Shown here: piece by piece, positions 1 through 7,768 of the stretch | How the letters are laid out: each line of letters starts with the position of its first letter | Position numbering within the stretch: position 1 is the stretch's first letter | DNA from: CAYQTO01 sp964420455 | Lineage (GTDB): Bacteria; Sumerlaeota; Sumerlaeia; SLMS01 | NCBI GenBank assembly: GCA_964420455.1 | Contig: CAYQTO010000062.1 | Coordinates: 1 to 19,792 of the forward strand | Length of the DNA: 19,792 bases | Direction of reading: 5' to 3' | Program-made: the position numbers and the translations under genes | Notes under the pieces: generated by a model | Seen by the model: only the letters and a program-made list of their open reading frames with translations | The model's database searches: none | Told to the model about the DNA's origin: nothing

Positions 1-533
1 GTGTTGGTGGTGCCAAAAAGAGGCTTGGCAAAGGCAGCGCGGCCGGCCCAGACGGGATTGGTCAGGTCGGAGACCGAGCGAGGCCAGTCCTCGCGATTCG
101 GGAGGATGTCGCGGTTTACGAGGATGACGCGGGCGCGGGCGGCAAAACCGGTCCAGTGGCCTTCCGGATCCTTGAGGTAACCTGGGATGTCGGCGGCCGC
201 GGGCGATTCATAGGGCGCCGTCAGGCCCTCGTTTTTGAGCTGAATGGACCGGAGGATTTCGTTGTTCCAGAAGACGTCGGCCCGGGGGCGCGCCCGCTCG
301 GCCAGAAGCCGGTTCACAAGACCCACGGTCTTGACCGCCTCGGTATCGTAGACGGGGCGGACGCGGATGCCGGTCTCGGACTCGAAGGCCTGGAGGATCG
401 GCTCGCTGAATTGCTTATCGAGGGCGGTATAAACAACCACCTCGCCGCGATCCTGGGCCGAGGCGGGGAACACCCACACGGTGAGGGCGATGAGAAGGGC
501 GATGGACAAGAAACGAACGGACACGAGTTTCAT
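1..533 (-). CDS. ABC transporter substrate-binding protein (FbpA/AfuA-like), N-terminal part, truncated by window edge
   Basis: Reading leftwards from an ATG at 533, the frame stays open for 177 codons to the window edge, so the C-terminal half is missing. Residues 1-26 form a clear Sec signal peptide: MKLVSVR, then a hydrophobic run, then a PASA/Q-type cleavage site. The mature start EVVVYTALDKQFSEPIL, followed later by RADVFWNNE, is typical of family 1 extracellular solute-binding proteins annotated as Fe(III)-binding. The Glu of FWNNE aligns by eye with an iron-ligand Glu of FbpA, but Asp occurs where FbpA has its first His. The same fold also binds sugar phosphates and phosphonates, so the ligand is open. 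AAGGAG lies 14 bases upstream of the ATG, a slightly long spacing. The gene is divergent from the PhoB-like regulator, which may hint at phosphorus uptake (inference). Confidence 0.85.
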   Translation of the reverse strand, partial: MKLVSVRFLSIALLIALTVWVFPASAQDRGEVVVYTALDKQFSEPILQAFESETGIRVRPVYDTEAVKTVGLVNRLLAERARPRADVFWNNEILRSIQLKNEGLTAPYESPAAADIPGYLKDPEGHWTGFAARARVILVNRDILPNREDWPRSVSDLTNPVWAGRAAFAKPLFGTTN

Positions 534-701
534 GGTTTAAGGTTGTCTCCTTTTTCGGGCGAATGTGACAAATCCTGCACAATGAAAAATGGCGGTTGCC
601 GTAATTCCGCGACAACTCGCCTAAAGCAAGGGGGTCCGATGGTACTCCCTCCCATGGACCCGAAACATTTCGCCAATAAGGCCGCAAATCAAGGATTTCC
701 C
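534..701. promoter_or_regulatory. Divergent promoter region between binding protein and phoB, with a possible Pho-box-like repeat
   Basis: This 168-bp region separates two genes that start in opposite directions, so it must carry both promoters unless transcription enters from outside. At 565-582 two 7-mers, GTGACAA and TGCACAA, are separated by 4 bases. This is the 7+4+7 geometry of a PhoB box. On the minus strand they read TTGTGCA-GGAT-TTGTCAC; only the second resembles the CTGTCAT consensus (5 of 7). I see no convincing -35/-10 pair on either strand. Confidence 0.35.
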
Positions 702-1460
702 ATGTCTGAACTAGTCTTGGTCGTCGACGACGAGGAAGATCTTGCGGAACTTCTCGTCTACAATTTGGAGCGCAACGGCTTCTCGACGTTGAAGGCCCTC
801 AACGGCCGCGATGCCATCGAGCTGGCCACGCGCCACCTTCCGCGACTCATCATCCTCGACCTCATGCTGCCGGATGTCGACGGGCTGGAGGTGTTCCGCA
901 CGCTGAAGCGCAACGACAAGACGGCGGTCATCCCCATCATGATGCTGACGGCAAAGGCCGACGAGGTGGACCGGGTGGTGGGCCTGGAGTTGGGGGCGGA
1001 CGACTACGTGACGAAGCCGTTTTCCTCGCGCGAGGTGATGCTCCGGGTGAAGGCGATCCTTCGCCGCTCGTCGACGACGGAGGTCGAGGAGGAGAACATC
1101 ATCGAGTTTGGCCCGATCCGCATCGATCCGGACCGGTTCGAGGTGGTCGTGGACAACGAGGCGGTCGCCCTCACCTCGACGGAGTTCCGCCTCCTGCGCG
1201 AACTGATCACCCGCCGCGGCCGCGTCCTCACGCGGACCCACCTGCTCGAAAATGTCTGGGGCTACGTCCACAATGTGACCGACCGGACGGTGGACACACA
1301 CATCAAGCGGCTGCGCCAGAAGATCGGCCCCGTGGGTGCCGCCTACATCGAAACGATCCGCGGCGTGGGATACCGCTTCGCCGACAGCGATCGCCCGCCG
1401 GTGGACGCCAGCACGCTGAACGACGAGGAAGGGGTCGAGGAAACCTCCGACTTGCTTTGA
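702..1460 (+). CDS. phoB: PhoB-like response regulator (OmpR/PhoB family)
   Basis: This is a 252-residue transcription factor of the OmpR/PhoB class. Residues 1-120 form the receiver domain, with the acidic pocket at VDDEED, the phospho-acceptor Asp53 in ILDLMLPDVDG, the switch Thr in LTAKA and Lys105 in VTKPFS. Residues about 135-235 form the winged-helix DNA-binding domain, ending with the signature ETIRGVGYRF. The ATG at 702 was chosen because MSELVLVVDDE is the normal family N-terminus and AAGGA sits six bases upstream. The reading frame is open much further upstream, but that part has no regulator homology and runs through the divergent promoter. The partner kinase follows after 57 bp. 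PhoB is the best match among close paralogues; the exact stimulus cannot be proven from sequence. Confidence 0.93.
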   Translation: MSELVLVVDDEEDLAELLVYNLERNGFSTLKALNGRDAIELATRHLPRLIILDLMLPDVDGLEVFRTLKRNDKTAVIPIMMLTAKADEVDRVVGLELGADDYVTKPFSSREVMLRVKAILRRSSTTEVEEENIIEFGPIRIDPDRFEVVVDNEAVALTSTEFRLLRELITRRGRVLTRTHLLENVWGYVHNVTDRTVDTHIKRLRQKIGPVGAAYIETIRGVGYRFADSDRPPVDASTLNDEEGVEETSDLL

Positions 1461-1517
1461 CAGGGCTCGCCAAACACGCGACCTTGACATTTTGCGCCTG
1501 TCGGAGAAAACCCATCC

Positions 1518-2822
1518 ATGGGGGAGTTACTCTCCAGCTACGGTTTTGCCCTCGGGTTCGCCTTCGGGGCGCTGCTGGTGGGAATTGCATGGATGATGAG
1601 GGCGTTGCATTTCCGGCGGGCGCGGCGCGTTTGGGACCGCATTGCGATGCAGTTGCTGGAGGATGACGAGCGGGAAATGCCGGAGGGATCCCGTGGCGTC
1701 GGCACCGACGAGGTGCGACGCGTTGAGAAGGCGTGGCAGCGCATCCGCGAACAGAAGCGCCGGGTCATGGCGGTGCTCCGGGCGATGCCCGAGGGGCTTG
1801 CGCTCCTCGACGACGAGCAGCGGGTCATCATCTGTAATACCGGTTTTGTGAGCATGTTCCGGGCGCGGGAAAGCCAGACCCTGCGACCCGACGGCGTCCA
1901 GCCGGTCCACGCGCAGGAGTTCCTCCGCACCATCGAGGAAACGCGCAAGAAGGGGCGCGTCACCTCGCGCGAGGTGCGCCTCACCACCACCCCGCCACGA
2001 GACCTGCTCGTGACCTTCACGCCCTACTCCGACTCGCTGATCCGCAGCGGCGTTATTCTGACGGCCACGGATATCACCACGCAGAAGCAGGTGGAAAACC
2101 TCCGGAGCGAGTTCGTCGCCAACGTCAGCCACGAGCTTCGGACGCCGTTGGCAGCCATCCGCGGTTACGTCGAGACCTGCCTCGAGGAGTCGCAGGAAGG
2201 AGGGCAACCGCCGTATAGACGCTTCTTGGGCGTCATCCATACCCACGCCCAGCGGCTCAATGCCCTGATCGAGGACCTGCTCGTGCTTTCCCGCATCGAG
2301 TCGAAGGGCATGGGCCTCACCATGGAGCCGATCCAGGTTTACCCCGCCGTGGAGCACGCCATCGACACGCTCGTTGCGAGCGCAAACAAGAAGCAAATCG
2401 TCATTGTCAATGCGGTACCTCCGCTGTTGCCGGATGTCTTTGCGGACCGAAACAGCGTGGAGCGCGTGCTGCTGAACCTGCTCGAGAATGCGATCAAATA
2501 CTCGCCCGACGGCACCGAGGTCCGAGTAACCGGAAGGGTCCAGTCCGAGTCGATCTGCCTGGTGGTGGAGGATCAGGGTCCGGGCATCGCGCGCGAGCAC
2601 CAGGAACGGATTTTCGAGCGGTTCTACCGGGTGGACAAGGCGCGGTCGCGGGCGGCGGGGGGAACCGGCCTCGGCCTGAGCATCGTCAAGCACCTGGTCC
2701 AGTCCCACGGGGGCGAGGTCTGGGTGGACTCGGAATCGGGCCGCGGATCGACCTTCTTCTTCACGCTCCCGATCGCCCACGCGACCCGCGAGGCTTCCCG
2801 CGTCCCCGCGGCTTCTGCCTGA
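1518..2822 (+). CDS. phoR: PhoR-like sensor histidine kinase
   Basis: The 434-residue membrane kinase is predicted to phosphorylate the regulator encoded just upstream. One N-terminal membrane segment (about residues 8-30) is followed directly by cytoplasmic sequence, so there is no sizeable periplasmic sensor. A PAS-like domain (about 85-190, from LRAMPEGLALLDDEQRV) comes next. Then come the HisKA dimerisation domain with phospho-acceptor His205 in NVSHELRTPLAAIRGY, and the HATPase domain with the N box (LLNLLENAIKYSPDG), G1 box (VEDQGPGI), F box (IFERFYRVDKA) and G2 box (GGTGLGLSIVKHLV). This layout matches PhoR and related kinases. GGAG lies 11 bases before the ATG. The last 62 bases overlap the 3' end of the oppositely oriented pseudouridine synthase gene. 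Confidence 0.92.
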   Translation: MGELLSSYGFALGFAFGALLVGIAWMMRALHFRRARRVWDRIAMQLLEDDEREMPEGSRGVGTDEVRRVEKAWQRIREQKRRVMAVLRAMPEGLALLDDEQRVIICNTGFVSMFRARESQTLRPDGVQPVHAQEFLRTIEETRKKGRVTSREVRLTTTPPRDLLVTFTPYSDSLIRSGVILTATDITTQKQVENLRSEFVANVSHELRTPLAAIRGYVETCLEESQEGGQPPYRRFLGVIHTHAQRLNALIEDLLVLSRIESKGMGLTMEPIQVYPAVEHAIDTLVASANKKQIVIVNAVPPLLPDVFADRNSVERVLLNLLENAIKYSPDGTEVRVTGRVQSESICLVVEDQGPGIAREHQERIFERFYRVDKARSRAAGGTGLGLSIVKHLVQSHGGEVWVDSESGRGSTFFFTLPIAHATREASRVPAASA

Positions 2823-3951
2823 GCTCCTTCAGACCCGGCTCCGCACCCTTCGTCCCCGCCAGCTTCTGTCTATAGGATTCCATGTCCGGGGGCAGGGGTT
2901 CGCTGAATTCCAGCCGCTGGTCCGTGTCGGGATGGAGAAAGGAAAGCAGGACCGCGTGGAGGGCAAGGCGCGCCGCGCGGAGGGGGGGCTGCACGGTACC
3001 GGCGGCACCCCGGTCAACTGCCGCCAGGAGTTCCCGCACCGGCGCGTCGGGGTTCGGTGCGCGGATCTTCCCCTTGGCCGCCCGCTCGAAGAGATACTCC
3101 GTCAGCCGCGTATAGACAGCTTCCCCGAGCACCGGATGGCCTGCCTCGGCGCAATGGATGCGGATCTGGTGGGTGCGGCCCGTCTCGAGCCGGAGCGAGA
3201 GGACTGTGGCGGCGGGCAATTCCTCGAGCACCTTGTAGTGGGTCACGGCGGACTGGGGGGCCGGGCCGCGAATGCCGGGGGTGGATTCACGGGGAGGGAC
3301 GGACTGGCGCAGCCCGAGGGCTCCCCTGCCCAGGAGGGACTTCCACACGCCCTGCTTTTTCTCGAGCCGCCCGGCCACGATCGCGATGTAGTCGCGCCGC
3401 ATCTTGCGCGGGGGCTTCAGCTGCCGCTGGAGCGAGCGCCCCGCCTCCTGGGTCTTCGCCAGCACCAGCAATCCCGATGTTTCCGCGTCGAGGCGCTGGA
3501 CGACCACCGGGTTAAGGATCGGTTCATGGCGCGCGCGCCAGTAGTGTTTCAAAAGCTCGACGAGCGGCGCGCCGCGGCCACGGTCGTCCTCCTGATTCTC
3601 CACCGGCTGCACAAGGGTCCCCGCCCGCTTCGACACCACGATGATGTGCCCGTCCTCATGGACGACCTTCATGCGCTCGTGAAGCCGGGGCTTTTTGGCC
3701 TCGGAACGGCCGTGGAGGCCGTGACGAAGATCCACAAGGAGGGTGCCTTCGACGGGGGCCGGCGTGTCCGCATCGGTCATCGCGCTGGAGGCGCCCTCGA
3801 CGGAGACAAGACCGTTGCGGATGACGAGCAGAGCGCCGCGAGACCCGAGGTCTGGCAGGGCCCGCTGGACGGCCTCTTTCAGGCGCAGCCCGGTCCATTC
3901 CGCGCCAGCGCGGATCGGGTAAAGCCGTTGGGGGAGTTGCGAGGGGGGCAT
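2761..3951 (-). CDS. RluA-family RNA pseudouridine synthase
   Basis: The 396-residue enzyme converts uridine to pseudouridine in rRNA or tRNA. An S4-like RNA-binding segment occupies about residues 15-60. The catalytic domain has the RLDxxTSG signature with catalytic Asp155 in VVQRLDAETSGLLVLAK, where Gln replaces the usual His before RLD. The LETGRTHQIRIH motif is at about 255-266, and the RLALHAVLLSFLHP segment ends the fold. Which RNA position it modifies (RluA, RluC or RluD type) cannot be told. The start at 3951 gives MPPSQLPQRL, four bases after the mnmA stop, which suggests translational coupling; no clear ribosome-binding site is visible. The tail after about residue 365 is rich in Arg, Lys and Gly, and its last codons are antisense to the end of phoR. 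Confidence 0.92.
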   Translation of the reverse strand: MPPSQLPQRLYPIRAGAEWTGLRLKEAVQRALPDLGSRGALLVIRNGLVSVEGASSAMTDADTPAPVEGTLLVDLRHGLHGRSEAKKPRLHERMKVVHEDGHIIVVSKRAGTLVQPVENQEDDRGRGAPLVELLKHYWRARHEPILNPVVVQRLDAETSGLLVLAKTQEAGRSLQRQLKPPRKMRRDYIAIVAGRLEKKQGVWKSLLGRGALGLRQSVPPRESTPGIRGPAPQSAVTHYKVLEELPAATVLSLRLETGRTHQIRIHCAEAGHPVLGEAVYTRLTEYLFERAAKGKIRAPNPDAPVRELLAAVDRGAAGTVQPPLRAARLALHAVLLSFLHPDTDQRLEFSEPLPPDMESYRQKLAGTKGAEPGLKELRQKPRGRGKPRGSRGRSGA

Positions 3952-3955
3952 GCGG

Positions 3956-5074
3956 TCAGAAGCCGCGCTCGATCCAGCCGCCGCCCAGAACACGCTCGTC
4001 CTCGTCATAGAACACGGCGGCCTGCCCGGGCGAGACCGCCTGCTGGGGTTCGTCGAATTCTACACGCACGCCGCCATCGCCGTCCGGATGGATCATCGCC
4101 GCGCCGGCCCGGTGGCGATGGCGGATCTGGACAAACGCGCGGCGCGGCTCCGAAAGGCCCGCGAGGCCCATCCAGTTCACCCCGGTTGCCAGCAAACCGT
4201 CCGACAGCACCGCCACCCGCGGCCCCACGATGATGTTGTTGTCGGCCGCATCGATCTCGACCACGTAGAGGGGCGTGCCCCCGGCGATGCCCAGTCCCCG
4301 GCGCTGGCCGACGGTATAGAAGGCAATCCCTTCGTGGGGTCCGAGGTCCTCGCCCTGGGTGGAAAGGAAGCGGCCGCGTGGGGCCTCGATGCCGCGCTTC
4401 TCGAACTGCCGTCGCAGGAAAGCCCGGTAGTCGTTGGAGGGGATGAAGCAGATTTCCTGGGACTCGGGCTTGTCGGCGGTGGGGAGTCCGGCGGCGCGGG
4501 CACGGGCACGTACCTCCGCCTTGGTCAGTTCCCCAAGGGGCAGCTCCAGCTTCGCGAGCTGGTACTGCTCGAGTCCAAACAGGTAGTAGGTCTGGTCCTT
4601 GTCACGATCGAGGGGCCTGGCGAGCGTCCACCGGCCGGTCTCCTCCATCCAGACCTTGCGGGCGTAATGGCCGGTGGCCACCCCGTCGCATTCCCAAAGG
4701 TCCGCCTTCTCGAGCAGAAGCCCCAGCTTTACGTAGTTGTTACACAGGACGCAGGGGTTTGGCGTCCGACCGCTGAGATAGGCGTTGATGAAGGGATCGA
4801 TGACGTCGCGCTGGAAGTCCGGTTCGACGTCGAGGACGTAGAAGGGGAAGTCGGTCTTGGCTGCGCAGGAGCGGGCATCGCGGGCATCGGTGGGCGAGCA
4901 GCAGGTCTTGATGCGCGCGCCCATGGCCCGTTCCTCGGGCGTGAGACGATGGGTGCGCATATTGACGCCGACGAGATCATGGCCCTGCTCCTTGAGCAGG
5001 AGCGCCGCCAGCGAGGAGTCGACCCCGCCGCTCATGGCCACAAGGATGCGCCGCTGTTGCGTGCTGACGGTCAT
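3956..5074 (-). CDS. mnmA: tRNA-specific 2-thiouridylase MnmA
   Basis: MnmA adds sulfur to C2 of the wobble uridine in tRNAs for Lys, Glu and Gln, using ATP and a sulfur relay. The 372-residue protein shows the PP-loop SGGVDSS (15-21). It has catalytic Cys108 in GRTPNPCVLCN and Cys209 in ESQEICFIP, with ATGHYAR (about 133-139) and the YTVGQRRGLGI motif (about 253-263) leading into the C-terminal beta-barrel. A second Cys at 111 in NPCVLCN is common in the family. The start at 5074 (MTVSTQQRRILVAMSGG) is 20 bp after the upstream lptA stop; an in-frame extension would run back into lptA. No good ribosome-binding site is seen. Length and motif order are normal. Confidence 0.96.
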   Translation of the reverse strand: MTVSTQQRRILVAMSGGVDSSLAALLLKEQGHDLVGVNMRTHRLTPEERAMGARIKTCCSPTDARDARSCAAKTDFPFYVLDVEPDFQRDVIDPFINAYLSGRTPNPCVLCNNYVKLGLLLEKADLWECDGVATGHYARKVWMEETGRWTLARPLDRDKDQTYYLFGLEQYQLAKLELPLGELTKAEVRARARAAGLPTADKPESQEICFIPSNDYRAFLRRQFEKRGIEAPRGRFLSTQGEDLGPHEGIAFYTVGQRRGLGIAGGTPLYVVEIDAADNNIIVGPRVAVLSDGLLATGVNWMGLAGLSEPRRAFVQIRHRHRAGAAMIHPDGDGGVRVEFDEPQQAVSPGQAAVFYDEDERVLGGGWIERGF

Positions 5075-5094
5075 GAGGGCCGAGGGGATGGTGT

Positions 5095-6198
5095 TCAGGG
5101 CGTGGCGTTGAGCCGCTGGAGGTCGGCGTCGTCGTCGATGTTGATTTCCGTCGGCCCGGCAGTGCCAACGGGCGGAGCCGGTGCGCTGGGGTTCGCCACT
5201 TCCCACTCGATCAGGGGCTCGCCGTCGGGACCCGGACGGACATCGATGTCGCTGGACCCGTCGGGCAGCCGGCTGATCACCGCGGCATCCATGCGCGACA
5301 TGCGCATGACACCGCCCTCGCGCTGCTGGCGGACGATCGGCTGGATGGAAAGCGTCACGATGTCCTCGTTGAGGTCGTAGACCATGCGGCCGGCGTCCGC
5401 TTCGACCCCCTCCTGGCGGAGGAAGACGTTGTAGAGCGCGTCGACGATCTGGCGCTCGCCATCGAACTCGAGCACGTCGGAGCGAAGGTCCATGGCCTCG
5501 CTCTCGAGGACGACGGACCCGGTCGCGCGAAACTCGCCCATGCTGCCATCGGGGCGTGCGTTCATGACCATCTTGGGGGGCTGCTCGGCATCCCGCGCAC
5601 GGGCGCGAATGTTGACGTTCGAGCCGAGCGCGGACAAGCCGCGGCGCGTGCCCGTGTTCGCCGCTGCGCTCGTCTGGGTCGACTGGATCTCCGCCTGGAT
5701 CCCTTCGCCGCCCTGCATCTCGATATTCGTCCCCCCGTCCTCGAGGGTCTTGAGGGTGAACTCGTCCATGCCGGTAAAGCGCGCCCGGCTGCCGGCGCTT
5801 TGCTGCTCCACCACCGGCGAGCCCTTCAGGACAATGAGGTCCTCGGCGATGTCATAGTTGAGCTCGTCGGCGGTGGCATTCACGCCGGGTTGCTCGACGG
5901 TCACATTGCCGCGGGCGTAGAGGCGCTCGCCATCGGCGAAATATTCGAGGTAGTCCGCGTCGAGGTTGAGCTTGGGGCTGCGGAGGACCACGCGCTCGGT
6001 GCCGACGAACTTGGTGATGCCACCATCGGGGGCCGTACGCATGTCCATGCTGCGGGCGCTAAGGGTGACTTTCTCGCCCGGACCGGCAAGGGCGGAGAAG
6101 AAGGACTCGGCCGCGAGTGGGGTCGCGGTGGCGAGAAGGGCGGCCGCCGCGAGCCCCGGAAGGACACCGCGGCCGTTGGCCAAAGCAGAACGAATCAT
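5095..6198 (-). CDS. lptA: LptA/OstA-family LPS transport protein
   Basis: This periplasmic protein is predicted to be part of the LPS bridge. It has 367 residues. Residues 1-30 are a signal peptide with a long Ala/Leu core ending in PLAAES. At least two OstA-type repeats follow, seen in phrases such as SARSMDMRTAPDG, LDADYLEYFADGERLYARGNVTV, NATADELNYDIAEDLIVLKGSPVVEQQ, and later LRSDVLEFDGERQIVDALYNVFLRQEGVEADAGRMVYD. It is about twice the length of E. coli LptA, as is common outside the Proteobacteria. The C-terminus is Pro-rich and acidic. The ATG overlaps the lptC stop as ATGA, so the two are probably translated together. LptA is the best assignment; a related LptD N-domain-like protein is less likely. 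Confidence 0.85.
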   Translation of the reverse strand: MIRSALANGRGVLPGLAAAALLATATPLAAESFFSALAGPGEKVTLSARSMDMRTAPDGGITKFVGTERVVLRSPKLNLDADYLEYFADGERLYARGNVTVEQPGVNATADELNYDIAEDLIVLKGSPVVEQQSAGSRARFTGMDEFTLKTLEDGGTNIEMQGGEGIQAEIQSTQTSAAANTGTRRGLSALGSNVNIRARARDAEQPPKMVMNARPDGSMGEFRATGSVVLESEAMDLRSDVLEFDGERQIVDALYNVFLRQEGVEADAGRMVYDLNEDIVTLSIQPIVRQQREGGVMRMSRMDAAVISRLPDGSSDIDVRPGPDGEPLIEWEVANPSAPAPPVGTAGPTEINIDDDADLQRLNATP

Positions 6199-6849
6199 GG
6201 AGTCGACTCCTGGGGAATTTCCACGCTCATGCGGGCGGTCCGCTGGCCCACCCCGAAGTACTTCCAATCCGCGAAATCCTCGCNNNNNNNNNNGGGCGCA
6301 TCCCCCCTCAACGAGGAGGGACAATCCGTCGGGCAGGGCGGATTTCTGGACGAACGGGGAGGGAAGCACGTAGCGGCCGAGGGCTTCGGACCAGATGAGT
6401 GTCGTGGTCTGGAGGCTGCCGTTCTCTAGGTCGGCGATGGCACCTTCCGTTTCCCGGTAAAGGTAGAGATCTCCGCGTCCGGCGGTCGACCGGAATCGCT
6501 GGCCGTAGGTGAGGATTTCCTCGGCGGTGAGGGCTTCGGGATCGAGGGTGATCTCGGCGGGGGGGCCTCCGATGACGATAACGCCTTCGTCGGCGACCGT
6601 GTGGGCGGTCTGGCCCCCGTCGAGTTGGAGGCTCATCTCGAGCCCGTCTGCAAGGAGTTGGGTCCCCTCGTTGCCGAGACGGGCACTGTCGGCGGTCACG
6701 TTTCGGAGGACCGTCGTGCCGGAGGTAACCCTCATGACGACGCCCTCCATCTCGAGCGCGGGAGCCGGCGCGGTCCCGACAATCGTCAGGAAAGCTCCGG
6801 CGGCAACGGCCGCGTTTCGCCCCGCTCGCGCCAGCGCCGGTGCATCCAC
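6195..6849 (-). CDS. lptC: LptC-like LPS export protein (interrupted by an assembly gap)
   Basis: A GTG start at 6849 gives an N-terminus with Arg residues, a hydrophobic core (AAVAAGAFLTIVG) and an APAPA end: a membrane anchor or signal peptide. The body carries beta-strand-rich LptC-type phrases: GDLYLYRETEGAIADLENGS, LIWSEALGRYVLPSPFV, and after the gap EDFADWKYFGVG, close to the family's C-terminal ending. The 10-N run at 6284-6293 shifts the frame by one, so its true length is not 10. The stop (6197-6195) overlaps the lptA start as ATGA. The start lies 64 bp inside the acyltransferase gene in another frame. The next in-frame ATG, near 6752, would remove the anchor. Operon position between lpxL and lptA supports LptC; the exact start is less sure. 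Confidence 0.7.
6284..6293. other. Run of 10 N (assembly gap inside lptC)
   Basis: Ten unknown bases. The lptC frame before and after the run disagrees by one, so the missing segment must be longer or shorter by a number congruent to 2 mod 3 (for example 12, 15 or 18 bases in all). TCCTCG just left of the gap and CGAGGA just right of it could pair and may have hindered assembly. Confidence 0.95.
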
Positions 6850-7748
6850 AGGTACTGGCCCGGATAGCGGCGCACGGCCACCTCGATGCGGCGTGTATAG
6901 TCGACGGTCAGGCGACACTCGGCGAGGAAACGCTCCTGGAGATCCTTTGGGTAATCGGGGAGGACCATCGGCTCGTCGCAGAACACGCGATACCTGCCGG
7001 GCCCGTCCGAAACCCCGAAGACGGTGTTGGCCACGGCGCCGCTCTGCAAGGCCAACCTTGCCGGCGCCAACAGCGTATGGGCCGGATAACCGAAGAAAGG
7101 CACCGCCACACCTGCCCCCCGCACGTTGTGGTCCGCGAACATCACAACCACCCCGCCGCGCAGGAGGTGGCGCATGGTCGCCACCCCCGCATTGCCCCGA
7201 TAGATGACCTTGACGCGGGTACGCTCGCGCCACTTGCGGAGGATCTCGACCATCGCGTCGAGGTTGGGCTGGGCGGCGACAACAAGGATCTCGCCTTCCG
7301 CGCGACCCGACAGCCAGCACCCGAGAATTTCCGGCGAGCCCAAATGCGCCGTATAAATGACGAGGCCGCGGCCCCGTTCCCGCGCCAGGTCCAGCATGCG
7401 CTGCCAGGCCTCCGGTGTCTCGACACTCACCCGCCGGTCATCGCGTTCGGGCTTCCACGCGGGAATCCACAGCGAATCGAGCACGTATCGGGCAAGACCT
7501 CGGTAGGACTGTCGAAAGACACGCTTCCGCTGGCGCGGTGACATCTCGGGATAGCACGCGGCAAGGTGATCGCGGACGCGCCGGTGTCGATTGCCAAGGG
7601 GAACAACGGTCAGGAATAACCCCATGCACCCCCCGACATAATACAGGAGCCTGAGCGGCACCAAGGGCACCACCCAAGTCGCCACAGCAGCCACGAGGAG
7701 CAGCGCCCGGTGGCGGAAGATAAGGCGACTGGCGTCGCGTCTGGCCAT
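6786..7748 (-). CDS. lpxL: LpxL/HtrB-family lipid A acyltransferase
   Basis: This inner-membrane enzyme is predicted to add a secondary acyl chain to the lipid A precursor. The 320-residue protein has an N-terminal hydrophobic anchor (about 16-50) and the catalytic HX4E motif at His135-Glu140 (AHLGSPE). The family block ADHNVRGAGVAVPFFG (about 205-220) and the C-terminal YPGQYLWMHRRWRER, equivalent to the usual HPEQYLWxHRRWK, are present. LpxL versus LpxM specificity cannot be read from sequence. The ATG at 7748 is 20 bp after the apt stop; no strong ribosome-binding site is seen. The 3' end overlaps the likely GTG start of lptC by 64 bp. Grouping with lptC and lptA supports a lipid A/LPS role. 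Confidence 0.92.
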   Translation of the reverse strand: MARRDASRLIFRHRALLLVAAVATWVVPLVPLRLLYYVGGCMGLFLTVVPLGNRHRRVRDHLAACYPEMSPRQRKRVFRQSYRGLARYVLDSLWIPAWKPERDDRRVSVETPEAWQRMLDLARERGRGLVIYTAHLGSPEILGCWLSGRAEGEILVVAAQPNLDAMVEILRKWRERTRVKVIYRGNAGVATMRHLLRGGVVVMFADHNVRGAGVAVPFFGYPAHTLLAPARLALQSGAVANTVFGVSDGPGRYRVFCDEPMVLPDYPKDLQERFLAECRLTVDYTRRIEVAVRRYPGQYLWMHRRWRERGETRPLPPELS

Positions 7749-7768
7749 GGGAGGGGGACGGAGTGTCT

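Noticed and set aside
156..701. In-frame upstream extension of the phoB reading frame
   Set aside because: It has no response-regulator similarity, runs antisense through the binding-protein gene, and a good ribosome site and family-typical start occur at 702.
1484..1512. TTGACA before phoR as an internal promoter
   Set aside because: A perfect -35 hexamer, but nothing like a -10 box at 16-18 bases; the region reads AAAACC.
1527..5380. Long antisense frames over phoR, the pseudouridine synthase and mnmA
   Set aside because: Same cause: shadow frames of high-G+C genes, with no recognisable protein family.
6195..6849. lptC as a frameshifted pseudogene
   Set aside because: The only frame break coincides with an N run, and both flanking parts look conserved.
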